Source: Enoplolaimus lenunculus (taxonomy: Eukaryota; Nematoda; Enoplea; Enoplida; Thoracostomopsidae). From it: DNA of 64,000 nucleotides. Made by a program: the position numbers and the translations under genes. The stretch lies in the NCBI GenBank assembly GCA_030248215.1, contig JASANG010003092.1, positions 62,001 through 126,000 on the forward strand, read 5' to 3'. Position 1 is the first letter of the stretch; every line of letters begins with the position of its first letter. Shown here in pieces: positions 39,125 to 50,600 of the stretch. A model generated the notes under the pieces. The model worked only from the letters and a program-made list of their open reading frames with translations. It did no database searches and had not been told where the DNA came from.

Positions 39125-40279
39125 ATAATTTTCATGTATTAAAACTCAATATTTGCGCAATTGTTAAAGTTGATTTTTAAACCAATGACTGTTCATTTTA
39201 GGTGCTTGCAAGGATGAGCCTATTTTCTTGCAGTATATATACACAGATTACTATAATTTATAAGAGTGACAGCTAAAATGTATTTGAGCTTCTAAAACCT
39301 TACTGTGAGTTTTTGCAATTTAGTACAGGAGGACTTAATTTTGCGTCTTTATTCGGGTCACTACAGAATTAACAAAACGTGCAAATAATAACAGCTTTAC
39401 AACAATGTTTTACATATTTGTACAAGTTTACTAAATTATATTAAGCACAGATAATAATAAATATTCCCTGAGTATTCACAAATATGTACATTACATTTTT
39501 ATTAAGTACACTTCGCCAAAAGTTTCAAGCATTTCCACCTGGATTTCGCTAAAACGTTGAACGTTTAGCCCTTCCTCATACAGAGTATAATACTCTGAGC
39601 AACAGTGGGCTAAACTCTATAAGCGAAATAATACCCATACTTCAATTTACAGGTTGAAATCAATGTCGGAATGGGTTAATCACTTGTTCCTCGACGCCCT
39701 CATTGCAGGAGCGTCCGCAGAAAACTGTGTTTGGCGGGCACCGAATCATTTTGTTACGCCCCTACAATTTCAACTTGAAATTGTTGACAGTTACCCAGTC
39801 AATTTGGGGGGCATCAGCCAAATTTGGGCGGCGCGACCCCCCAATACCCTCCGTGGTGACGCCCGTGCATCATGGCTTCAACTAGGAGAACAAGTTGGTG
39901 CGTGACTTTGCTTCTACGAGCAGCTTTGCCCTCCGTGGTAGAAAGTAATAGCATTAACGCAATACTTTTTTAGAAAAATTTTCTTTACCACACTAGAAAT
40001 TCTTAGCCCTGTCTGCCAACAATTCCTGAATGCGAAGTTGAACGTTCTAAGAGGTAGGTACTTGTTTCAAACGAGGCAACCGCTTAGATTGCTGTTATTT
40101 TAAAGTCTACAGTTAGGCTTATAGGCCAGACAGCTAAGTCATTAGTTTTAAGCTAAAGTCAAGCCTAAGGCTAAGCCTAAGCCTCAATCTGTTTGATTTA
40201 ATAACCGTTTGGGAAACTTTTTGTGGCAGGAAAGTAACCAAGAACCCTCATCATAACAGTCAAGCTTTGCGCCTGCGGT

Positions 40280-43200
40280 TTATATTTTGATTTCACCAGG
40301 CAACTGTTCAAATATAGCGACGTCTGGTGAAAGTTGAGTTTTCAGTAATGACAAAAATGGTCCTATTTCACGAACTGAAAATCCTTTGCGTGTCCGATGC
40401 GCTCCGACGTCCAAAACAACGTTGGTGTTCAAATTTTGAAATTCGCTAAAAATAAAATTTTCAAATCTGTGCCTCGTTACCAAAAAATAGATGGCCTCGT
40501 TCAGCTTCGTTTTTATACCAATAGCTTAGGCGTAAAAATCAGGTTTATGTTAAAGGTTACGTACGTATCGTCGTTAATTAGGTTCAATCTTGACTTTTAG
40601 TTTAATGCTATGGTATTAGCCTTATACGTAAGATCGGGTTTTATATTTTAGGATTGGTCTGACGACCACTAATATTACGTTAGACGTGGTAGTAGATTTA
40701 GGCATAAAAACTAGTTTCAGGTTTAGCCAAGGATATTTTAGCTTAAGCATAGTGTAGAGGATGTAGACTTTGGCTTCCGTTTAACTATAAAGGCCAATAA
40801 AACTAAATTTTCGTGTTGGAATCTGTTACATTTAATGCAAAAATGTGCTAACTTAATGCGCACTATGCTCGCAAGGTCCTCAAACATTATTCTGTTTTAT
40901 TTCAATCCTTGAAAAATTATGGAACTCTAAAAGATTTTCAACCTTGCTTGTAAGTCATTGAATACCTTTATATGCCCCTCCTGTAAGTTTTTATCCCCCT
41001 AGTTAAGTGAGCTGGCTACGGGCTTGTTTCAATTCTATGTTAGCCAACCAAAGATCGCATTTTTTGTCATATTTGATAGCCTCTTTGTTTGGGAGTAGTT
41101 ACTGTGCACCTGTTTGACGCCGATATAAAAATTATTCCCCCATTCCTATCTGTGGTTCGTTGTTTGCATAGCCACAAGGGCTCAAAAACTAAAATTTCCT
41201 AGTTAACTAGCAGTTATAACAGTGTACAAAAATATCGCTTTACCGTCTCCAGTTTAAGGCCCACCAAACCGTTCCGTGATATGTGCATCCCCATGTCGTT
41301 GAGTTCATCAATGAATCAGGTTCACCTTGTTGCTTGAAAAATACCAATTTTATCTGAAATTTTAATAAAAGACTGTCAATTGAAAATTTTTTCATTAACT
41401 TTTTCTCACATGAATATTTTATATAACATCTGAAATATAATTTTAAGCTCAAATTCGAGGTACTTATTTACTCCTCTAAAAAGTTTCTGCCCACACCACA
41501 CGCATAAAGATTGAATTAATACAGTAAACTGAGTGATAGGCTTAGGTTACTGAGGTATAAGAGCTTGATATTCAAGTTCAATTTGTTTATAAATTTAAAA
41601 ATGATGGAAGAAAATAAATTTCGTTGGCAGTCAAGGAAGTCTAAAAAATATATAAACAACGTTTTGTGAAAGTCATATGCTAATATTTGTATAACTTTGG
41701 ATTGATTAAGGGCTTCAATGCAAAACCGATTTCTCAAGAAAGCTATAATTATTAGCTAGCGCTGTTTTGAGGGTATATAACTACAAGTGGTTATCACAAA
41801 GACACAACCTGCTTTCAAGTAAAAACTTAACAAACTATGATGATTCTCATACTTCATGTAGCTCTTGTACACTTTCACCAACAGGCTTAAGCACATGTTT
41901 AGGTTTAGGAATAGGCATACTTAATCCTTTAGCTAAGTGTAAGCGTTAGCATTTAGTATTAAGCATAATTGCGGAGTAAAGTGTACAAAAGCCGTGCAAC
42001 TAATTACGGATCCGTTTCTCACAATCCAAGCTTACATCTTTTAACCATATCTTGCGTGAATTCAGGAAAGGAAAGTAAAATGTTTTAATGGTAAGACGGC
42101 CAGGGAGCAGCCGGACAAAGCGATCTTCGTACAGAACGTTTCCGCCGGAATAGTAATGTTGCCTAAAATTTATAATGGAGCTAAGCTACACCAGATTTTT
42201 ATAGCAGCAAATGAATAAATATTAGAAACCGTGTCAAAAAATAAAACCCATTTCGAGTTCCGTAAAAAGTGTTTACATTGATGCTAAGATGACATTTTAG
42301 CAAACGTCAAAAGGCAGTTTTCAAAGCATACAGCAGCCAAGATGCGACAGCATTTCAGGTTTAGAAAACTATCTGTTTACCCAAAATGTAACACTTACGT
42401 TGGACACGCTACAGCGGTGAATTCGTCGACAAGAACACAATTATCACACGACTGCGTAAGCTTTTTGCTTGCCAGCCCTGATGCTTCTGATTCAGCATAC
42501 GATAGCTGAAACCATTTATTTATTACCAATCAGTGGTCGTACACAGAAATTTTAGATTAGTGGAAACCGGAAGCATAGACGGCAAAAAGATTGCATTCTA
42601 AACCAATATCGACAAATCGTTACCGATTATTCATACGGTTATGCCGCTAAGTATAAGACGCATTTTAATATGCTTTGAGTGGCACCGAACTCTTTCTGAC
42701 CTTTTCTGCTTGATATGATCCTGTGAACCAAGCTACTAACAAATGGATGGAACGATAGTTTATACGAATTGTGAATGTCAACAAAAGCATCGAAACGTAG
42801 GATTTTTGGCGAAATATTATTTTAAAGCAAACCTTCAAGCTAACGATTAAGCATGAAGAGATCATCTTAACACTTGTGATCGTGTGAAAACAATAAGCTT
42901 TTTCTAGCGCTTTTCGGCTACAGGCCTCCTCTAAACGTGACTACAAAGCACGAGTCGTTTTAAACTGAAAATCATACCTGATCAACGTTAGTTGCACGAT
43001 CTTTCGGTCTACGCTCGCTCCACGGTACGTAAACTTCGTTATCAGCTGAAACCATAACGCCTCCAGTTGAATAACCATCGGTCGATCCGAGCACGTTTTC
43101 GCGTTCAGTTCCGCTTACGTTACTGAAACCAAACGCTAAACATTCAGCGGCGGATCCGGAAATTTTTGACTGCAGGCCAACGCAAATATATAGTGAAAAC

Positions 43201-46200
43201 CTAGCGAACAAAGCGACATGGAAACCAATCGCAAGTTTAGTTAAATTTTGAAACAAAATTTTGGTTTTGATCCTTGTTGAGGGGCCGTAGCTAAGAGGGC
43301 TCAGCACCCATGGAAAAATTTTGGCCCCCTATAAAAATTTGAACCTTCCTTTTAACTCATTCAAAACCCGTGAATGCCCCTCCTGAAAGTTTTTACCCCC
43401 CCCCCCCAGCAAGGTGAGCTGGCTACGGGCCTGCGTTGTTGAGGGTTTAGGCCAGTATGGCTCCGGTTTTGAATCTGAAAGCGGTAAAATTAGTCGCATG
43501 CATCAGATGCAAACGAAACCGGGAATTAATCCTTATAATAAAAATTGTCAAATTTTATATATAATTTATGAAATCGTTTACTATGCTTCGAAAGCGAAAC
43601 CTAAGTTCGGCACACGAACAGCTAATTTCATTAATCATCAACGCTTAATTTAGGCTTGCAATTATATTCGAAGTTTAAATATACAATTATGATTATGCTT
43701 TGATATTCAAATGCCGGAACAAAAGTAAACATACATATTGTACCTGTCAATATCATCAGGAACCACGGTGACGTCACGCATATCAGATCTGTATAATTAG
43801 AATCAGTTTACAGCATTAACAGCAACGGACCCAAAACCAGGAATTGTTCCCACGGTTGGTACAAAGATTCATATAAGGAGACAGGAAACATTTTCTTGGA
43901 TAGAGTTTGATGTCCGCAATAACATACGGTGGAGCCCCCGGTCGCTCCAGTAGTTTGACCGATTGAAAATTTGAACTCAGTATTACATCGAATATCACCC
44001 GAATTTAAAATTCCTTCACGTTTTTCTCAGTTTACGAGTTATGTTTCTCTATAAAAGCATCTAAATTTAGCAAATTCATTTGATGACATTCACCTTAAAT
44101 TGTATTGAGTAGTTTTGTTCAATTGTATGTCAAACTCTTTACACACTAAGCAAATTTAAAATAATTTGACAAATTTTATTACTACAAAACATGGCAAGAC
44201 TTACTCATTTGAATTTTTTCCGCGTTGAGGCTAGAATATAACAACAAATCACTGCCAATCAAACGACCCGTGTTTCAGAACTATTAAAAGTAAATTAACG
44301 CAACATATTTAGTTAGAATTTCAGTATGTATACTTCTATTTTAAGCTTGAAGCAAATCAAAAATTCACAAAACTCATTGGAATTTACAGTGTACACATCA
44401 GCTTGGATTCGTCGCTGCATATCTGTCAATGATATAAATAGCAACTTGAAGGGTTTACCTTAATCAAATCCATTACACCACGTATCTTGGGCAAATTTCG
44501 AGGATACTGCGTCTTAAATTTAAAATAAGTATTCGATACAAGGCAATGGTTTAAAACTATTACAATTTGAAATATTTTGATGAAAAATATGTAGCAACCA
44601 ACTGAACAAAGTTGCTAGTTTTATTTAAGTACTTTTAGCTATCTACCGACTAATTAGGGTAATAATAATGATTTTAAGCACAGGAGTTAAAATAGCACAT
44701 TATACTGTAGTCACCCAAATAAGACAGTGGTAATAAGAGAGAGGTTCCTATTTTGAGTCTCAATCAATAGGAGTCCGTATCCGTAGTAAGCGGATAAAAT
44801 CCCTAAACCCTAATTAAAATCCATAAATGCCAATGATCCCTAATTGTAGTGCATAAGTGACTGCAGAACCAAATAAAGTTGAGTTCGAAAATTTAAAGCA
44901 TACTTAAGTTTTGAAATTTACGTTGCAATGTATACCCTTGCATTATCGCTCATGCTTTTGGTACAAGACAAACGTTCAACGGATAGTTGTAATACCGGTT
45001 ATATCAGTACCGATGGGTGGCGAAAGACGGGTTTAAAATCATTAACAGCCCGTAACCGAATAACAAGAGGGTAACCTCTAGAGAGGCCAAATCTATATCA
45101 GACCCCCTCTTATTCGGGTCACTACAGTATGCTTTGGTCATTTAAAGTAAACTTACCCAATAAATGTTCAGAGTCACTTTATGAACAAAATTAAAACAAT
45201 TTCAAAGCTAAATTTTGAAATTGTCAAATCTTTGTAGTTACAACTGAATATAATGTACGAATAAGTATGCAATGACTAAAATGTTTATTTGCAGTGATGT
45301 GGTCAAAATTTCATTTCACAACGAATATTGTCAGTTAAAGCTTATTAAATGGAATGTAGCGAGCAATTTTTTGACCTCTAGAATCTAGCCAGTTACTACG
45401 AGTTGTGTAAGGCAACGAATCCTTTCTTATAGTCTTTCGAGAAATTTCACTGGGAGATATATCCGTCGTATCCATTTCTTGTATACTCCCATGTTTTATA
45501 GTATGAAAAAACTTCTATTTTTCATAAACAAATTTAATCACGAAAACACACTTGTTTCAGCAAAACTCACACAATAGTTATCAACTTTTTAAGATGTCTA
45601 CAACGTCTTGAACGCTTAACAAGTATGTTTGTATAGCAATTCCCGAGATAGGGATGGAACTTCAACGGCTTAATCAAATATTCAAGAGACGGTCAACAAG
45701 CTATTGACTCGATATGTTGCAAAACAAAACACTTAAAATCTTGCTCGTTGCAGTAAACAGTACGTTGAGATTTGGAGCCGTATTTATCAGCTGTGAGCAG
45801 TACCTAACACAGGTTACTAGTTAGTAATAGGCTTTCAAAAAAAGAAACTTTGAGTTACCTGCTGGAAAAATCTACATAAAATTAAGCTAATTCAGGTTCA
45901 AAAAATGTGCTAAATTCCCTACCGGATGTTGAGTTGTACTGTAGTAAAAAGAACTATCACCAACTGGTGCTTAACGCTGCGCACAATTCAGAATAAATGT
46001 TGTTATTGCAACAGGACCTTAATACAGGAATCCGTTATGCGAACTACTGCAGTGCACTAATTTGCTGACTTTAGCGAGATTAGATGTATTGCAATGTTAG
46101 CCAATGTTACTTTTGGGGCTTTATCATTAGCATAAAGACTGGGTCCCATATTCTAAAATGCATATAGCACCTATCATCTGTTAGTAATAAGTTTTCAAAC

Positions 46201-46841
46201 TAACGAACTGCTGTAATTGCAGGCCTCAAAATTTGCACAGTAGTAGAGTAACTCGGATGCAATAAACGTGCTGAATTTCAAACCGCACTATTCCGTGGTC
46301 CAAAACTTACAAGGCCTATCAAGAACTGGTAACAGGTGCTAGACACATTTGAGAATACGGGCTTAGGACCAAGCCTAAGTCTAATCCTTTCGGTAGTGAT
46401 TAGTCTAAAGCCTACCACCATCCTAAAAGACACTTTGACCCCAAAATTGAACGCTTTAGTTCCTTTTGATACTTTCAGTGCCCTTCTAGGACTAATTAGC
46501 GTCATCGAAATCAATTCTCACTTTATAGAATATATAAATACCGCTAGAATATACATACACCGAATCTTGTTCTTTAATAGCAAAAGTGGCTGTTTGCAGC
46601 AAAATTATGCTACGCAATTTAATTCTTCTTTGCTCGGCGCAACAATGCCACCACAGCTACAGCTCGCTCGTTATAGACTAAAATGCGACTAAAACTAAAC
46701 TTAAAATACGGTGATGTTTTATTTCTCACTTTTTTTTGGAAATTTTTAAAAACATTTCAAAATTTAACATTTAAGAAAACAACTTACGATTGCCTGCGTA
46801 CGATGCGGAGGTCGTACAGATTCTGGGCTTCCCGTTTGCAT
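40280..46841 (-). CDS. Protein with C-terminal PH-like region, 277 aa, 9 exons
   Basis: Minus-strand exons: 46841-46788, 44512-44459, 44230-44205, 43788-43744, 43122-42978, 42505-42399, 42162-42036, 41353-41244, 40445-40280. They total 834 nt with every phase matching; TAA is at 40282-40280. The first half is polar and probably disordered (TGSPESVRPPHRTQ). A short cysteine motif SCDNC (128-132) and C142 follow. From about residue 145 the pattern is strand-rich and PH/GRAM-like: NVLYEDRFVRLLPGRLTIKT, FYFPFLNSRKIWLKDI, then WGCTYHGTVWWALNWRR (207-223), NVVLDVGAHRTRKGF, and a closing helix EIGPFLSLLKTQLS. This matches a family of lipid- or protein-binding PH-like folds; ligand and pathway are unknown. 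The ATG lies 8 nt after a strong acceptor (TTTGTTGCAG), as expected for nematode trans-splicing or a 5' UTR intron. Start choice is good but not proven. Confidence 0.8.
40885..41030. repeat. Dispersed repeat, GCCCGTAGCCAGCTCACC family, copy 2
   Basis: Contains CAACCTTGCTTGTAAGTCAT, ATGCCCCTCCTGTAAGTTTT and GTGAGCTGGCTACGGGC. It lies in intron 8 of the PH-like gene, in the orientation opposite to the copy at 54438. Confidence 0.6.
43270..43440. repeat. Dispersed repeat, GCCCGTAGCCAGCTCACC family, copy 3
   Basis: Contains AAATTTTGGCCCCCTATAAA, TGCCCCTCCTGAAAGTTTTT, a C-run and GGTGAGCTGGCTACGGGCC. It lies in intron 4 of the PH-like gene, about 150 bases upstream of exon 5. Confidence 0.6.
44703..45129. 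mobile_element. MITE, TACTGTAGTGACCCGAATAAGAGGG family, 427 bp
   Basis: The left end TACTGTAGTCACCCAAATAA and the right end TTATTCGGGTCACTACAGTA are inverted repeats sharing a TA edge. The interior holds short repeats of TAAACCCTAATTxAAATCC and related words. A 3' fragment with the same words lies at about 52825-53005, and a lone end at 39347-39370. It lies in intron 1 of the PH-like gene. Confidence 0.75.
46142..46362. mobile_element. MITE, GGGCCCGTATTCTCAA family, copy 2
   Basis: Left end TCCCATATTCTAAAATGCAT, right end CACATTTGAGAATACGGGC. Inner words (ACCTATCATCTGTTAGTAAT, CTGTAATTGCAGGCCTCAAA) are shared with copies at 25314, 46871 and 60955. It lies in intron 1 of the PH-like gene. Confidence 0.75.
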
Positions 46842-47674
46842 TGAACTGTCTGCAACAAATTCAGATCTGCGGCCATATTTTCAAATGCTTATAGCACCGA
46901 TCACCAGTTATCAGTAGGTTTTTAAACTGACAAACTTTTTCATTTGCGGATCTCAAAATAGCACAGATGTAGAAGTGTTCCAATGCGAAAAATGTGCTTA
47001 ATTTTGAGCGTCACCATTTATTGGTTCAAAAGTTACAAGCCCTATCACCAATTGATGATAGGTACAACACATATTTGAGAATACAGACCCTAAATTAACG
47101 TTTAATCCCAGCTGCAAATTGGTACTCGACACAGTGACTTTAACAAAAATTAATCCCTGTAATAGAATAGGTTAAGGCCCAAAATTAAAAATCTTTATCT
47201 ATTGAAGGATGATATTTTTAAGGGAGTTAACTAAACAAGGTACAAATATATATACAATCCAATATGATCACTGTAAAGATGCGCTCAGACAATTTTCATA
47301 TATTTTCTGGTCGGCGTAGTCCAGTTTAGCCTGATATTTGTTCTCTTTACCTGTATAATGCCAGTAGCTTATATGCGGTTTCAGTATAAAAATTAGCTGC
47401 GTCCACAAAAAAGTGTCGTTGGTGAGGGTTAACAACCGCTGGATAACCATACTTCAACGAAAATTTTCCGTTGACAATTTACGACCCGGTTGAATTTTGT
47501 ATTGTGACCGGCGCATCATGAAACAATTTTTGGCTAGGAGGGTGCCGGCACCGAGCAAACGCCTAAAATATTAGGTCCTTCAAATCGTCGACAATAGCTT
47601 GCAATTTCTTCACTACATCATTGCGATATGGGTTAAATATTAAAAATTTAAATGTTCAACAAATGAATCAAATT
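46842..47674. other. Intergenic stretch between the EF-hand gene and the PH-like gene
   Basis: 833 bases separate the EF-hand gene stop codon from the PH-like gene ATG on the same strand. A MITE (46871-47089) ends about 20 bases before the acceptor at 46850. The remainder shows no coding potential and no AATAAA for the upstream gene close to its stop. Confidence 0.55.
46871..47089. mobile_element. MITE, GGGCCCGTATTCTCAA family, copy 3
   Basis: Left end GGCCATATTTTCAAATGCTT, right end ACACATATTTGAGAATACAG. It shares CACCxATCACCAGTTATCAG and AAAATGTGCTTAATTTTGAG-like blocks with the other copies. It sits directly beside the first exon of the PH-like gene. Confidence 0.75.
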
Positions 47675-50600
47675 TTACTCGCCGTTGAAATTTGACTGAA
47701 GTCCAGCGTCGCTGTCCATGGGATATTCGGCCATTTGTTCCATTGATTTGCGTATCCGTGGTCCTTTCGGTTGTTGAGGTGCGTCAGGGCTGACGTAACT
47801 TTCGTCGAGCGACTCCATATTTTCAAACGAATGACGCTTACGCCTTGGAGACGTTGGAGTCGACGCTGCGCGAGGTAGAATTGTCAGACCTGTGACCGCT
47901 TTCAAAAATTCGTCCCAATCGATTTCACCTGACCCTAAAATTAGATGAAATAACGGCGATTATTGACTTCGAGGTACAAATAGTTTGAAGTTTAAACCAA
48001 AACTTTGCCAGAAATATAACGAATGTTCAGAAAATGTGATGAAGTTCAGTATAGTCTGGATCAAACCAACTTTACGTCCTTTAAGCGTTTAGTAATTTTT
48101 TGAACAAAACCTAAAATGTGATGCAACAAACACAATTTTTGATTCTGAGCAAGCAATATTTTGAATGTTTAACAAGAAATTCGACAGATATCTATCGAAC
48201 GTTCTAAAGTATTTACGACGTCGCGCACGTACCTTGTCGGATAACAATCTATTAGTTCGTTAAGTCTCTTGTACTTTTTGAAACTAACATACAATATAAC
48301 GCAACAAAAACAGTGTTTGATTCTGAAATACAAATTCCTTAATTGTATGCCATAAGTTTGACTGAAATACAGGCCCGTAGCCAGCTCACCTTGCAAAGGA
48401 GGCTAAACGTTTTTCAGGATGGGTACACATATTCATTAACTGCACTTACCATCACGATCCGCATTGCGAAATACGTCATCGATCCATCGGTTTGACGGAA
48501 CGTTTAAGTTGCACAGGCCAACCGCTGACCGGAGTTCTTCGCGACTAAGTCGTCCATTGCGATCCGCGTCTAGATGGTTGAAAACGTCACGAAATCCTAT
48601 AAACAATAAACAAATTTTAAAATTTATCCCCTACCAACATTAAAAAACTAACTTAATTAAATAGCAAAAACAAAATATCCTCAAAGTAAAGCTGCTGATC
48701 GTCTGCGAGGAAAAAGCTACTGCATCTGGTAAGCAACCACATTGTAATTTTTATCCAGTAGTTTTTACGAACTTTAACCTCTATCTTGGAAACTTTAATG
48801 GAACGTAATCCCTATTTCTAAAACCATGTCTACGGCTCTGATTATCCATAAGCTACTTTTCGTTAAAAATGTAAAATTAAATAGAATATAAATAGAAATC
48901 CAGACATAATGTGTTCACAGCTAGTTACTGGTTACAAAGATATTATTACTTCCCTTGAATTTAATTTTGATTGGATACCTAAGCGTTAAGCTCAATTTAA
49001 GATACCAGATTTGTAATATTGACTAAAGTGCGGATAGGCGGCTCATGAATTTTGCCTTCCCATTAACCTTAAGCCTAAGTCTAAACCTAACAATACCTCA
49101 AGTACAGTTGTAGCAAGTGACCGTTGAGAAATGTTATTACGTCCTTGAATTTAATTTTGATTGGATAAGTTGTTTAAACCTAAGCATAACCTAAGATACT
49201 GGGTTTGTAACATTGACTAAACTACGGATAGACGGTCAATGAAATTGGCCTGCCAATTAGTCCTAAGCCTAAGCCTAAGCCTAAGCCTAAGAAAGCCTTA
49301 AGAACAGTTATGATAATTATTATAATAATGTTAATAATAATAGTAATAGTAATAATAATGATAATAATTATAATAAATAATAATTATAGTAGTAGTAGTA
49401 ATGATAATAATAATAATAATAAACCGACTTTGAATTTCAGCATCAGTGAATCCCGGTATCTGAAATGTATAAACGCCAATTATACTTTAGATGAACACTG
49501 AAGCATACTGTAAATTCCAATAGGTTGATTAATTAATTCAGCAAGCGAGTGGGTTATTTCTGAGTTAATATCAGTAAACATTAACTCAATCTCAGTTGAG
49601 TTAATTCGCACTCTGAGTTCAATTGACTCTGGGTAAGTTGATTAATTAACACAGAATGAATTGAATCAACTCAGAATTCTGAATTCTGACAGTCCTAACT
49701 CAGACTGAGTGATTCAACTCATTCTGAGTTAAAATCAACTCACTGAAATTTACAGTGCATTTTTTAAATTTGAAATATTTAAATAGAAATTGGTAAATTA
49801 ACTCTTACCAAACTATTGTTTAAAATAAACCTAACATAATACAACGTCTCACCTGATATGCTGATTTCGGCACAGGCTGAAATATAAAATTCATCTCTCA
49901 CAGTTAAAATACAAACAAAATATAACCTAACCATAAAACAAAACCACAGACTTAAAACAATAGGTTGAAATTGCGCACTGCATGACTTAGCGGATGTGCA
50001 AAATGAGCTAATAGCCAGATTAAACACAATCACGAGCTCCTCGGATAACGTCAGTTCATACACCGAGAAATTCTGCACCCACCTTTACGTTGGGGGCCGA
50101 CACGCTGGAGTTTGGAGGGAGCCTCCACTCCTGCCTGCTCCGGCACTGCCACAGGCGATCAGGGGGCTTAGCTCCCTAAAAGCTTTACCACACCTCTTGA
50201 AAAATATTTTTGTATGTCTTAAGAAATTTACTTCACACATCTTTCTAAAACAGCGTTGCAATAATTTTTCCACAGCGCTGCAATTTAAATATTCGATTAC
50301 ACAAAAATTCTTGCATGACGTTCATTAGCTACTACTGAATATTACTCCGTTTGTGGCTTACTTACGCACCGCAGGGGCGTATAAAGGTGCAACTATAGAC
50401 GGGATATTGCCTGCCAAAACTTCTGGTGACAAAAAAGCACTTTTAATAGGCTTTAGAAAATAACCTTCTAGTTTCAGTAGGTAAAAGCATTGTGTTTTAC
50501 ATGAGGTTGTGCGATTTAGAATTGGTATCTTGGCTACGCCCTGTTTATACAGCGCAATTTTCCTGCGTTCAATGCTTACTTTCGCATATTCATCGGTGAT

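Larger units (their letters stand above)
35045..40279. other. Repeat-rich intergenic stretch between NAC-alpha and the PH-like gene
   Basis: The stretch holds CCGGAA-rich MITEs (35176 and 37230), a tRNA-derived fossil (36005-36078), a TGAGTCAAATT palindrome (38326) and a solo end of the TACTGTAGTGACCC family near 39347-39370. An 83-codon minus-strand frame (39124-38873) is listed separately. NAC-alpha promoter sequence should lie just above 35044; an acceptor-like AAGCAG about 35 bases upstream of its ATG could be a 5' splice or trans-splice site. Confidence 0.6.

Noticed and set aside
39654-39905. 83-codon plus-strand frame
   Set aside because: It overlaps a GC-rich repeat-like stretch with G- and C-runs (GGGGGGC, CCCCCC) and has no partner exons.
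40280-47934. PH-like exons as the 3' part of the EF-hand gene
   Set aside because: The EF-hand exon ending at 47675 has an in-frame TAA, and its only alternative donor (GA|GTAAAA) gives phase 2, which does not match the phase of exon 46849-46788; a separate gene starting at 46841 gives an exact multiple of three.
49831-49854. 24-nt splice-bounded microexon (PVPKSAYQ)
   Set aside because: It has good acceptor and donor sequences but is phase 0 to phase 0, so it cannot supply the one-base carry needed by exon 48596; it may be chance.
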